From Azadirachta indica (taxonomy: Eukaryota; Streptophyta; Magnoliopsida; Sapindales; Meliaceae), in assembly GCA_022749755.1 (NCBI GenBank), contig CM040450.1, forward strand, positions 13,786,913-13,850,912: a DNA stretch of 64,000 bases, given 5' to 3'. The translations under genes and the position numbers were made by a program. Numbering within the stretch: the stretch's first letter is position 1; each line of letters starts with the position of its first letter. Shown here one piece after another: positions 1 through 12,900 of the stretch. The notes beneath the pieces were generated by a model that saw only the letters and a list, made by a program, of their open reading frames with translations, did not search any database and was not told the origin of the DNA.

Positions 1-13
1 ATCTTAAACTTTC

Positions 14-15
<2 letters not shown>

Positions 16-51
<36 letters not shown>
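16..51. repeat. (TA)n microsatellite
   Basis: About 18 uninterrupted TA units near the left edge, inside what is probably the last intron of the peroxidase gene. It is a likely length-polymorphic marker and has no other visible function. Confidence 0.95.
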
Positions 52-56
<5 letters not shown>

Positions 57-676
57 CAAAAACTTTATAGACGTGAAGGGTCTTCTCTGTCCCCTTCTAA
101 CTTTCGCCTATTTTCATGCAACACGTATGTCATTGTAGGGTCATTCAATGCATGCTAATAGTATTATACACTTTTTGAATTTTTTGTTACAATTTTTAAA
201 CTTTTTATTATATATCTTAATATTTTTATACTTCAACTTTTAAATTAAAAATAATATAACAAAAAATTAAAAATTATACTGTAAAACTAATTATAAGAAC
301 GTAGCTCTAATAGACGTACTGTATCATTAACTTTTTTATACAGTACATTTAATTTTATATACCATAGCATCACTATATATAAGTAGGCATAAATGTACTG
401 TATTATTAACTTTGCTATACGATGCATTAAGTAGGTATAAATGTACTATATACATCTGAATGTACGTGCCTATGATACATTTAATTATATCGTAGCTATA
501 AATGAATGTACTGTAACCGTACATACATTTGACTGTACGTATCAATTATTATGAAAAAGTTGGCATGAATTAATTAAATTAACTGCGTAATTGCTTTCAA
601 ATCAGGAATCGAAAATTAAATCATGCATTTATTACTAAAAAATGCCGTGTAAAATTTTAAATCTTGTAGTAAATAA

Positions 677-1117
<441 letters not shown>

Positions 1118-2553
1118 GCAGCTGAGCCGAGGCCTGAGTTGGAGGATGAGTTCTAGTTCTTGTCTGAAAGTCAACTCAGAAATTTCATATAAACAATTAA
1201 GTAATTAATAATACTGCTTTCCTATAAACCAAAGTCAATAGCCAGATGTATCAACGAATAGACAAATAATATGTTTCAATTAAGTAATAATATTTTTGTC
1301 CTAAACTTTGAAAAATAACAAATTAGGATATGATGTTCTGACTTTTAATTATTTAGTCCCCAATATTATAACATAATACCTAGATATGTTGTGAGAATGA
1401 GAGTTAAATTGATATAAATATTTAACTTTAAATAATCTTTTCTATTTAAGATCTGAATAAAAATATTCTTGAAAAGATATATAATAAAATTATTTTTCAA
1501 ATTTTCAAATTCAGTTAAAACATACAAAAATTTGATTTTTTATTTATTAAAAAAGTGTCTTAAAATTATTATTAAACTAAAAAATAAACATACTTAATTA
1601 TTTAAAATAGAGAATTTTAGTCAATTAAGTAAAAAGAAAAAAAATGCATTACAAAATAGGGATTAATTTGTTAAAATTGAGAAATCTATTCGTAATTGTT
1701 GTTTTTCTTAGAGTTTAGGGATGCAAATGTTATTTTCTCATATTTTAATTAATAAATGTTTAGAAAGTTTAGTACTTGCAAGTAAGTTGGAAAACATAAC
1801 TAATTATACTTTTCTTGTTGCCACTTCACTTCATATTTTATTTGTAAGGTTGGATTCTTTGAACAGGCTTATTAAATAGATTTTAATTATTAAACACAAA
1901 TAATTCACTTCGTCAATAAATATTCAAATTTTAAAAGATCAAAATGTTTTAACACCTAAAAGATTAAAAATATTAGGACATAAAACATAGTATTTATATT
2001 TGTAACTAACATTATGTTAAAATTATCACACATTTAAAAGTTAAACCACAATAATTATATTTACTATAATATTATGATCACTCAAGAGTTATAATAGATC
2101 GTGAAATATTTTAGGTTTAATTTTTTTTAATATTTTGTTATCTTAATGAAATCTTATTTTTATATTAGAATTTAAACCTTATATCACAAATACAAATTTT
2201 TTGTATACTTAATAATGTTTAATTTTTTTTTTTTAAAGAAAAAAAGTTGCTCACTGGGAAAAATATCTAAACCCATTAGCAACGAAATTCCGTTTTAAAA
2301 TTATTTTGAATCAATGCTTTCGCTGGCAACGTCAACTAACTTATTAATTTATAAACCACACAAAAGTAGCAATTATATTTAATTAAAAAAAATGATTTAT
2401 TTTATTGTCATATATTTATTTATAATATATATATATAAACTAATATATGAGAAAAATTTTAACACAAACATTTAATAAAATTATGTCTTATATTTTAAAA
2501 AAGTGATAATATTATAACTATTAATATAATTAACTTGTTTTAAGATAAATATA
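1118..2553. other. AT-rich intergenic DNA
   Basis: This stretch follows the peroxidase. It holds the 3' UTR (about 100 bp of mixed composition after the stop) and then AT-rich sequence with homopolymer runs. I see no open frame, splice pattern or RNA gene in it. Confidence 0.7.
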
Positions 2554-2988
2554 TAAGTGTCCGTTTGGTTTGGCTTTTTCATTGGTTAAAAGGGCTTTTT
2601 TAATGATAAAAACTCTTTTCAAATTTTATAATATCGTTTAGTTGACAATAAAAAAGAGTTTTTGAAAATTAAAAAAGTTATTTTTCTTCTATTGGAGGAA
2701 GCTCAAAATTTGAGCTTTTGACAATAGAACTTCTCTATCTTTTTTAAAAGATAAAATTGTCTAAAATACTTTTATTTTATTTTAAAAATTTTACATTATT
2801 TTTTTTAAAATAAAACATTCAAAATTTATCTATTAAAATAATTACTCAAATTTTTTTAAAAGTCATTTGTGACAACCAAACGATTAATAAATTTTTGTTA
2901 AAAACTCTACTCATAAAAGTTCTACGGGTAAAAACTCTACTTTAAAAAGCTCTATTTGAAAAGTTAGACCAAACGAACCCTAAGTGTC
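2554..2988. mobile_element. hAT-like MITE with 8-bp TSD
   Basis: An AT-rich body of about 419 bp (2562-2980) is flanked by identical 8-bp direct copies of TAAGTGTC at 2554-2561 and 2981-2988. The ends are imperfect inverted repeats: the left side reads CGTTTGGTTTGG and the right side, on the other strand, GGGTTCGTTTGGTCTAAC, sharing CGTTTGGT with a small offset. An 8-bp duplication with short inverted termini and no coding capacity is what hAT-derived miniature elements leave. The hAT assignment is inferred from the 8-bp duplication; no transposase is present. Confidence 0.65.
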
Positions 2989-3850
2989 TAAATTTTATTA
3001 GATGATGTATAAATAATGTTATCCATCCAAAAAGTTATTTTAAGAAAAAATGCCTATTACCCCCTATTTTTTAAAATAATACTCTATTATCCTTTTATAT
3101 TTTTTTAATACTTCATCACTTTTTTATTCTTTTTTTTTAATTTTACCCTTAAGTTCAATTAGTTTATAAAATAGTAAAATAAAAAATATTTAAAATATTG
3201 AAAAGTAAAATCAAAATTTAAGAGGTAATAGGATATTAAAGAAAATATACGAAGTAATAAGGCATTACCTTAAAAAATAAGGGTTATTTTAAAATATAAA
3301 GAGTTAAGTACCGTTAATAATATAATATTTTTAACATACAATATCAATATATCTTATTTATGAGTTAAAATTTAATTTTGCAAGATTAATAATTATTTGT
3401 AAAGTTACATTTTTCTATAGATTAATTTTTAATACTTATTATATAATACAATTTTTAAATTAGAAGAATATAAATTATTTCTTATATAAATAATTCCTTA
3501 AAAGGAATGCGGGATGAGTATTTTGGATGTAAAAATTAATAAAAATTTCCATTTTAAAAAATAATAAATAAAAAATATACTAATCTTACAAGGTAAAATC
3601 ATGCTTTAACCTCGGCGAAAGCTGTAAATGGGCAGTTGAATATAATAATACTGAAAATGTTACAGCGGATAATTTCCCTTCTTAAACATGATATCACCAC
3701 TCATCAGCAACCTTTCATCACGACCCGAATGCCTTATCCTGATTCTCCATACCAGCCGTCAGATTACACTAACAACCAAATATAGAAGTCAATATGGGCC
3801 CACCGGACATCACAACTGTTAGATCCCAGACCAGAATCTTCTACTCTGAA
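2989..3850. other. AT-rich intergenic DNA and distal RING-gene promoter
   Basis: Bases 2989-3600 are AT-rich with no coding signal. From about 3600 the GC content rises towards the RING gene. TGGGCCCA at 3795-3802 is a palindromic site II-type (TCP-binding class) element just upstream of the presumed transcription start. No clear TATA box is seen. Confidence 0.55.
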
Positions 3851-3973
3851 CCGCAATGCAGAGGATTACGCATTTTTTCCTCTTTCTCCATCTCTGTGCT
3901 TTGCATTCTTCATTTTACACTCTCATCCTTTTTCTCCCTAGACGAGATCGCCAATTTTGGGAGATAAAAATCC

Positions 3974-4045
3974 ATGGCGAATCAACTCGGAGCTAACTCA
4001 GCTCAGAAGAACAACAGTTTCTCATCAACTGAGTCACAGCAATGA
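3974..4045 (+). promoter_or_regulatory. uORF in the RING-gene leader
   Basis: A 23-codon upstream open reading frame starts with ATG at 3974 in the good context AAATCCATGGCG and ends at TGA 4043-4045. It lies about 420 bp before the main ATG. If the transcript starts before 3974, as the change in base composition near 3850-3900 suggests, the uORF would be translated first and could dampen the main frame. It depends on the unmapped start site, and 5'-leader splicing could bypass it. Confidence 0.5.
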
Positions 4046-4461
4046 GTCTCGAGTTTTATCATTAAGGTCTTTTCTTGGAAACCAGTTTTCTTTTTTCTCA
4101 ATTTCCTTCTTTTGATTCTCATAAATTGCTATTTTTTTGCAAATAATTGAATTGTAACTCGTAGGGCCGAGAATAATCGTGGGTAAGTCATCGATGTCAA
4201 AGTCATCATCTTGCTGACATAAGATTAGGGTTTTTTTGATTTGGGGATTTGCGGTTCGTGGTGAAGTTGGTGGTTTTTTGTCACCTAGTTTCTTTAATCT
4301 TGTTATAAGGTTGAGTTTCTTTCTGGGTTTGATGAATTAGTGACAAAGGAAGGGTTTGGTGATTTTGGATTTTTTTTTTGGGTTCGATAAAAAAAAAATT
4401 AGGTTTCTTAAATTTCTGTTAAAAATTAGGGTTTTTTTCATTTGGGTTTTCTGAATTTGAG

Positions 4462-5733
4462 ATGGGCGAGGAAACATCTGATACGATGAATCTTGATTTG
4501 AATTTGGGTCCTGGTCCTGAGGCACGAACAGGGTCAATACCAAATGACGTTGTGAATTTGGATGATTGGGTTGATGACCCTATTGATAGAATTAGGGAAG
4601 CTGTTAGGTCAAGGTCTCGACAGCGGTGGCGGTGGAGGCAGGTTCAGATCCCCCAGGAAAATAGGAACCTCCCGATGGAACTGGATCAATTACTTGGCCA
4701 TTCTCCACATGGGAGTATGTTACAGGCGGGTGAGGGTAGTGTTGCTGCTGAGGAAAGAACCAATGATGTACCGAAAACATGTGAAAATAACAATGGGTTC
4801 TTGGAAGATGAGGTATCAGAGAAAAAGGATGATGTTGAAAAGGGTAGTGGAAATGATGGGAGCTTTTTTGATTGTAATATCTGTTTAGATTTGGCTAGAG
4901 ACCCTGTTGTGACTTGCTGTGGTCATTTGTTCTGTTGGCCATGCCTTTATCGATGGTTACACGTGCATTCAGATGCAAAGGAATGTCCAGTGTGTAAAGG
5001 GGAGGTCACAGTTAAAAATGTTACACCCATATATGGCCGTGGAAATAGCACACGTGAGCCGGAAGAAGACTCTAGTCTTAAGATCCCTCTTAGGCCCCAA
5101 GCACGTCGAGTTGAGAGTTTGAGGCAAACCATTCAGAGGACTGCTTTAAGTTTCCCAGTAGAGGAGATGATCCGTCGTCTTGGAAGTAGATTTGATTTGG
5201 CACGGGATTCTCCACCAAGGGATGGTGTTAGCGGCAGAGAACCAACCGAGAGAGCTAATTCCTTGATTAGTAGGATTTTGACATCCAGAGGAATGCGCGG
5301 AGAACAAAACCCAGTTTCAGCTCCTCCGGACGATTTAGACTCGGTGCAAAGTGGCTCAAATGGCACTGAGGGGGAAGCCCGTTGGCTCCATTCTCTGTTA
5401 CTCAGAAGACAGGCACAACCACATAGAGGTGCGACAATCCCTTCTTCCCTTTCATCTACGTTAAGTTCAGCTGAAAGATATCTTGAAGCGTATTTCCGAA
5501 CCCATCATATAGGAAGAAATCAAGAGCAACCTTCACCTCCAGTTGATGATAGAGATTCCTTCTCAAGCATTGCTGCCGTAATAAACTCGGAGTCTCAAAT
5601 GGACACTGCAGTGGAAATCGATTCTATGGTGTCCCTCTCAACTTCATCTTCCCGAAGAAGAAGTGATAGTTCTAGGGTTTCAGACGTGGACAGCGGGGAT
5701 TCTCGTGCCCCTAGAAGAAGACGCCTGAACTAA
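4462..5733 (+). CDS. RING-type E3 ubiquitin ligase, MUSE1/MUSE2-like
   Basis: A single coding exon of 423 aa. The N terminus carries MNLDLNLGPGPE, which includes an LxLxL (EAR-like) motif, then an acidic linker. A C3HC4 RING finger starts at Cys138 (CNICLDLARDPVVTCCGHLF, then CWPCLYRW and CPVCK to about residue 178). The RING resembles the RMA family, as does the following VTPIYGRG motif. The rest is Ser/Arg-rich, and the tail ends in APRRRRLN. RMA proteins are short and end in a membrane anchor; this one is longer and has no hydrophobic tail. Length and both ends match Arabidopsis MUSE1/MUSE2 (At3g58030/At2g42030), ligases reported to limit NLR immune receptor function by degrading partner NLRs. 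That role is inferred by family. The start was chosen because it opens the conserved N terminus. The leader of about 600 bp may contain an intron, but its borders are unclear. Confidence 0.9.
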   Translation: MGEETSDTMNLDLNLGPGPEARTGSIPNDVVNLDDWVDDPIDRIREAVRSRSRQRWRWRQVQIPQENRNLPMELDQLLGHSPHGSMLQAGEGSVAAEERTNDVPKTCENNNGFLEDEVSEKKDDVEKGSGNDGSFFDCNICLDLARDPVVTCCGHLFCWPCLYRWLHVHSDAKECPVCKGEVTVKNVTPIYGRGNSTREPEEDSSLKIPLRPQARRVESLRQTIQRTALSFPVEEMIRRLGSRFDLARDSPPRDGVSGREPTERANSLISRILTSRGMRGEQNPVSAPPDDLDSVQSGSNGTEGEARWLHSLLLRRQAQPHRGATIPSSLSSTLSSAERYLEAYFRTHHIGRNQEQPSPPVDDRDSFSSIAAVINSESQMDTAVEIDSMVSLSTSSSRRRSDSSRVSDVDSGDSRAPRRRRLN

Positions 5734-7610
5734 ATAAGAGTGCATAATTCTTCACTCATCCTCCAGTCATTCCGGAATATTGCATTCTGTGACCTATGCA
5801 AGTGCTAACTTGCAGTTTACTGCTTTCAATATGCTAGGTAATCACCGTTTTGCTACATTAATTGAATCTCATACGGTGATCATAAAATTTTTAAAGCTTT
5901 TGTTGCCTAGTTTTGTAGCTTCGAATACTATTTTCCTTTTATTCAATGTCTGTGTTTTCAAGTTACATGGGAAATCAGACTTGTATTAGACCACGTAGTG
6001 CAATAACAACTCATCACCACTGTACATATATCCCTGCAAGTTCTTATACGCTTGACTACAATCGTTTTAATTAATTGTTTCCTTTTTCCTCTAATGCTCT
6101 ATATAATTCTTCTGCAGTTAATGTAATTAGTGAGTTAAAATTCGTTCGTTTGTTCTTCAGAATATAAATCTTTTGAGAATTTAAGAAAGAAAACACACCA
6201 GACGTAACCACCCAAGTTGTGGAATCTAAATATTCCACTTTCTGAAAGGAATCGATTCAAAGGATTCTCAACTGCATCCATTGAATTTGAATTTGAATTT
6301 GAATGGAATGGAATTGAATCGGCTTGTAGTTGTACCATTTCCGTTTGATTCCCTTCCCTTCAACTATCTACCAACAACATTACCTTGCCCTATTATCCCT
6401 TAAAACCTGTGGCTTGTACTAGGTCTTGGTCTTTGTGGGGGGTGGGCAAGAGTTTTCGATGAGATTGAGACCAACAGCTTATTCATCGATCATTATGCAT
6501 TTGCTTTGCGCTGTTATTAATAACTATCAAAGACGTAATAACAACATTGGAATTATCTTATTATCTAAGATTTATTTATTTCCGTTGTTTTATAAATAGT
6601 TAGACGGGCCGTTTAGCCCAGAATTACGTTTTATCCTGTGGATCATCAAAACTTTAGTGATAATCGGTATGAAAAGACAAAAAGTGGGGGCTGGATGGTA
6701 ATGCCGTATTCTTTGGGCTGAAGCTCAAATAATCTTCTACTTCTATGTTTGGGCGGAATCCTCATTTTGTTGAGGGCAAATTGCAAAAATGGTGTGCATC
6801 GCAAACAATCCCATGCATGAATACATAAACACATAGACATTGTTGTTGTGTTCATCAAATGAAAATGAAAGGAGAAATTATGAGATGGTAGGTCGAACAT
6901 CATGATGATCATGATGAGGATGAGGTGATGATCGACACAAGTTCAAAACCTATAATTCCTTTTTTTTAAAAAAAATAAATAAAAGGGGGAGAATGAGATA
7001 CAATGATTGAGGGAATTAGACAAAGGCTATGATTGAGGCACACGGGAGAGTAAGTTTGAAGCCATCAATTATATATATCTTGAATGTGCATGTCATCTAT
7101 GCATTGTTCAATGGTTAAATTTTCCTCATCATTTCTATGTTAGTAGTCATTATTTTTATTATCTTATAATCTCTTCTTTTGAGAAATTTTGTTAACTAAA
7201 GATTTAAGAGCGTTTTTCATCCACTAAGATATTAAGTGAGTAATTTGTTTATATGAAAATAGATAATGCAAATATTGTATGCAATCTACAACTATTAAGA
7301 ATTCGATCTATCTATCTGAAAGTAAATAATACACCCAAATTTTTGTAAATATCTTATGTAAATATGAGTACAATATTAGTTAATGTTGTTTTTTTTATTG
7401 ACGTTAAAAGTTTTAAACTAGAATATTGGACGAAGTTATTTATATTATATTTTAGAAACGTTGATGCTATTATTATAAAGATTTAGGCAAACAAGCATAA
7501 CATAAGTTGAAACTTTCAAACATATGGAATAGAGTAATTGGGTGCATTATATATGTTTATAGGAAGAAGGACTCGGAAAGTTTTGCTTTGACTAAAAATG
7601 TTAACTTTTA
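5734..7610. other. Intergenic DNA after the RING gene
   Basis: The first 300 bases are probably 3' UTR. A short GAATTT repeat lies at 6285-6305. At about 6640-6920 there is a slightly GC-richer patch with open frames but no recognisable protein. The rest is AT-rich with nothing supportable. Confidence 0.6.
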
Positions 7611-7666
7611 ATTTATTAATCAAAATAATTATTATATGATTTATTAATCAAAATAATTATTATATG
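7611..7666. repeat. Perfect 28-bp tandem duplication
   Basis: Two back-to-back identical copies of a 28-bp unit lie at 7611-7638 and 7639-7666, beginning ATTTATTAATC and ending TTATTATATG. Perfect identity suggests a recent slip or repair event in non-coding DNA. Confidence 0.95.
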
Positions 7667-9019
7667 ACTGCTGAATAATTCAAAGTACTTTTCACAAAGA
7701 AACGACGCCATTGGAGAAAGATTTCAGCACAATTATAGAATAGTCAAACATTTCAACGTCATCATTTATAATTACCAATAATTTAAATCTTAATTAAAGT
7801 TGATAATCAATTTCAATCTTTAATTTTGATTCATTCTCAAGCTTTCAAGTCTCGCTATAAGACAATATACACACTGTTTCTAAAGTAAGTTCACACTAAT
7901 TTTTTGACCTAATAACAGTTAGGTCTCTACAATATTACATTTTTACCAATAAGATGTAATCCATCATTTTATATCAAATAAGTCTCTAATTCTTTTTACT
8001 TTTTCTTTCAAAGTTGACCATTTTAATAACATATGTCGAAACTTATATACATCAGTTCTATTATGGAACAACATAAAATTTTGTACCTAAAGTGGACAAG
8101 ATTATCATTTTTACTATAAAATAATCTACAATCCTATACTAGAAAAATCAAAATTTATTATTATATAAAAAGAAATAAGCATATGTTTGAAAATATTCAG
8201 ACCCACTCTCTTAAAATTAAGAGAATGATTACTAATTACCTTATCTTATTTAAGCAAATAACTCCTATTATGTCAAAATATTAGCATAAAAGTATGTAAA
8301 TTAACATTAAAAAATATTTCAATCATTTAGTAGAAGTTAGGACCCATATTATAGGAATTGATGAATCATAATATCATTTCGTAAAACTACATAAACATAG
8401 CGATTCAAATGTTATTATCCCATAAATTCAACTTTTTAAATAAAATTATTAAAAATAAAATGAATGAGGTAGGCAGCGGTTTACAATTATTAAATAAATT
8501 AAAACCCATAGATACTAGGCAGGCAGGCTATAGCATTGATGTGTATGTTTATCTCCAGCAGCTTAATCAAGAGAGAAATAGAATTGTTTAGGGTTTTTTG
8601 TCCCAAACTTTCCCGGCAAAATGCAGCATCCCAGGACGAGAAAATTAATTTTTGAGTGATGATAATTGTAATGAATGGGGATATTTATATATAATATATA
8701 TAAATTGCAATCATTATGACAATGAAAGAAAGCATGACAATTTCTTAATCATTGTGTTTTAGAAGAAGTGAACAAAGAATTATTTATGTACATATGTCTT
8801 TCCATACATTAATTTTCTAGGGTTTCTTTCTTTCATGCCAAACACTACTGCTAATTCTCTCTCATTTGGGTGGTAATCATAGAGACGAGAACCCAATTAT
8901 TATTTGTTTATTAATGTAAATTATTGCATTAATTTAACTTAACCTACTAGGTTTTAGACTTTAATGAGAGAGTATATTTGCAATCATGTAATATGATATG
9001 AAGATTGGCCTCATCATAA

Positions 9020-9055
<36 letters not shown>

Positions 9056-9955
9056 TTTAATTATATTCCTTTTCTCATTATTTTTTAGTTACAATTCTCA
9101 ATTTACTATTACATTTTTAATTAAGTTTTTTCAATGAATCTTTACATTTGTTATATTTGCTAATTGCTATAACATTTTTAATATAATACATAAGTTAGAA
9201 AACGTAACAAAAAATTTAGAACATGCAACACAAATATTAATAATTTTCAATGAATTTTTAATTAAATTGTGTATATGCCCTATACATTTGTCTGTCATAA
9301 TTTTGCTTTGAGTTATTGTACCTACGAATGTGTCATAATGTGTGATTATGGGGAGATTTATTAATGAAACAACTAGGCTAATTCAATTATTTGAATAGTA
9401 GTGATAAGCATGATTTCTATTATAACCTTGTTATAATGAACAAAACTAGGCAAGAAATCATTATGTTTTACATTGCATTATTTGTATGTAGCATTGGCAA
9501 GCAATATATATAAATGACTAATATTTATACCTCTCATATATAATTATCCCACATCATTTCAAAATTTCATGACTTATTACTCTCATTAAACCCATATATA
9601 ATCATTCAATTATAAAATCATGCCTTCTATACATACATATCCAATAAAACAACAAGTTATGTAAACATATACAATATACGAATAAAAAAAAATTCCCAAT
9701 AAATAAAGTAAAAAAATAAAGAGACATCATCTACGTTAAGATATATTTAAATATATCATATATTTTTTATCTAATTTACTATAATTATTAATTTTATGTT
9801 ATATTTTTTAAAATTTTTAAAATGTAATTCATAAATTAAAGAATTATATATAACTAAAAAAATAAAAATTATAACGAAAGGATTAGGGATTATAAAAAAG
9901 AAATATCTTTAAAAAAAAAGTTATATGACACAAATGAAGCACCATATGTAAACCC
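7667..9955. other. AT-rich intergenic DNA
   Basis: AT-rich DNA with short low-quality open frames only. A slightly GC-richer patch near 8540-8640 shows no protein I recognise. The sequence includes the (TTA)n array listed separately. Confidence 0.6.
9021..9055. repeat. (TTA)n microsatellite
   Basis: About eleven perfect TTA units that run into a short T tract. Confidence 0.95.
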
Positions 9956-12900
9956 TAGCTAGAAGTGCCCACGAAGAATGTAAAAAGATAAGAGGAATGG
10001 GTGGATATGGTGAATTCAGAAAATAGCATATAAAAGGAAGGAGACAGAGATTGATAGAAGACACAACCCCACACAAATACACACACATACACACATGCAA
10101 TTGCAGGTTGCAGTGCTGACAAAAGGAACTTCTTCTGAGCTAAATTTATCATTACTGCAATTGACTGTCTGTCCCTTCACCTTCTTCTTCTTCTCCATAT
10201 CTGTTCTCTGATGAATTCTGATGACCATGTTTTATTATAATTGGCTTCCTGCTTCTGCTGTTTCAGCTTTAGGCTGGCGTCTCTTCAATTAATTCTCTTC
10301 TCTTTTACGTAGCCAAAGAACTATATAAATTAATCTTCATCTTGCATGTCCCTACCATATTACTTACCAGTGAAATTCAGATGATTCATTGCTTGGCTAG
10401 CTTCATTAGAATTGGTGAACAAGTAGGAGAAATTCTTATTATAGATATCTTCCCATTGTATATGAGCTATGTATTATTATTAGTTATTCAAATTCTCTAA
10501 TAAAAGAAAGAAATTAAAGTTTTACATTAAAAAAAAAAATTAAAGATATATAATAAATGAAAATTGAGCAATTTCATATGTGTATCAATAAATAAGGAAA
10601 AAATTGTTATCAATATTTATTGTCTCAAAAAAGTATAAATGAACTGTTATATTTTTGTATCTATACTTTCAATTAAAAAAATTCAATAAATCCACATCTA
10701 AAATGTTCAAAGTATTTTTTTAATTAAACAATAAACTTTATTTGACATCATTATTCACAAATTGAAATTTGACAATTATAATTAATTTTTTTTTCTTTGA
10801 ATGAACTTCTCCAAGATAGCAAAATAATTTTATTTCACAATGTAAATATATTAAAATTATGACACTAGTTTTTAACTTTAGACTTGTATTTTAAGTATCA
10901 AGAACAGAGACATAAAACCGATAATATCAAGACTTTCTCTTGGTCCTACATTTATTTTCATAGTTGTTATTATTTCATTAAGTTTTTAATTTAAGTTCCG
11001 CAACATATTCAATATTCACTCCAAATAACTTTTTTTTTTCGAAAGAAAAGTAGAGCAAAGCAATATTAAATTCGAAGATTTTCGCAAGTTTTCTAGCGTA
11101 TAATAAATTTACTCGACATTATTGCAGTCTAATATTGACTAGAGAAAACAAGTAGAAAAGTATGAAAGAAAAGAACAAAACCAAACAAAGAAACTAAGAA
11201 TAAGACTAATCAATCCAACACCACATTCAATCACCTCACAATAATTTATGCTGGCCCCCACTTTTATCACCATTAACCCGAAATAATAATAATAATAATA
11301 AAAATAAATAAAGTTGTAGTGCAGTTGAATATATGTACTGCACAATTTTCTTACTATTTGTTAAACATTTTAAATTTGTTATAATATTTCCTTTTGTAAT
11401 TTTTAATTTAAAATTTTTCTATTTTGTTCCTCAAACTTTAAAGCTAACACCATCTCCTTTACTTGTATGAATTTTAAACCCTAGATGATAGCAACAACAA
11501 TAGTACTAAATAGCAATAATGGCAAAGAATTATAAGGTAAAGTTTCAAATGTGTTGTATATTTTTTTATGCACATCACTAATTTTTTTTGTTATAGTTTT
11601 TTGACTTATTTGTTATATATTTAAAAGTTGTTTAAAAAATATAACAAAAATGGCGAAAATATCATAATTAAAAAGTTAAAAAATGTATTGTAATTTAAGT
11701 TTAAATCACAATACAAAAGTTAAAAATATTAACGAAAAACTTGAAACATTGAATATAAAATTTGAAAGATTTAATCTAAAATTTAAAATATTTAAGGTAA
11801 AATTTAGAAAATGGATAAATATAACAATACACGTGATCTATTGTATTAATAGAGTAAAATAGAGTTGATGTATTGGAGTAAATCCCTAATAATAATAATA
11901 ATAATAATAAAGGGAGAAGGAAGCATAATGAAACCCTAATATAATAGAATGAATAAATGATTGGTGGTGAATAGATTGTCTCCTTGGCAAACTGCATTCT
12001 GTCCCCATCAAAACGAAAACCCTAACCCACATCATCATCATCATCATTGGATCTTCTTCTTCTTCTTCTTTCCTTCTTCTTCTTTTGTTTTTTAAAAAAA
12101 ACAAATTTAATTAATTAATTTATTGGCTCTTCTCTTCTTCGTGTCCATAAACAATTATATTATATCACGTCATTCCTCTGACTCTGATCATCTTCCCACT
12201 CCCATTCTCATCATTACTCCTCCACCCTTCTGTCACGTGACTCTCTCTTCTTCCTTTTTGGCTCCTCCGATTGATCCCCTCACCTTCAATTAGTTTACAA
12301 TTAATAAATATCCATCCCCATCGTAGTTTGTAGAATTAATTTCTTTGTAATTTCTCGATAATCTTCATTAGTTTTATGTATATATATTTCTACATTTTAT
12401 GAAAAATTTTGTATATGATATGAAGACTTGTGTGACTATTACAACGTGTATGTAAATTTATACATTAATTAAGATATATGTAAATTTGGTGATTATATTA
12501 TATTAATATCAAGTCAATATAAAAGTGTTTTCAAAAATAAAAAAGTAAAAAAATTATTGAAATTATATTATTGAGAGAACAGAACGATGAGCTGTGCTGA
12601 TTAATCAATACATGTCGACATAATTTTTATAAACAACTTGTGAGTATCTTAATTTAATTTAAAAAATATAATCGTGAAAATATTCGATATTTTATTTTAT
12701 AAGAATAATAAATTATAGTACTTTAATTTCAAACAAAAATTTTGGAAATTGTTGTTTGAAGTGGTATAATATAGTCCAAACTTCAAACAATCATTGTAAT
12801 CAAAATTATGGGTTTTTCTTTATTATTAATTTTTCAATCTGAAAAATATAAATAAAAAAGAATCAAGAGTGGATGGATGTGCATAATTTTTATAACTCAA

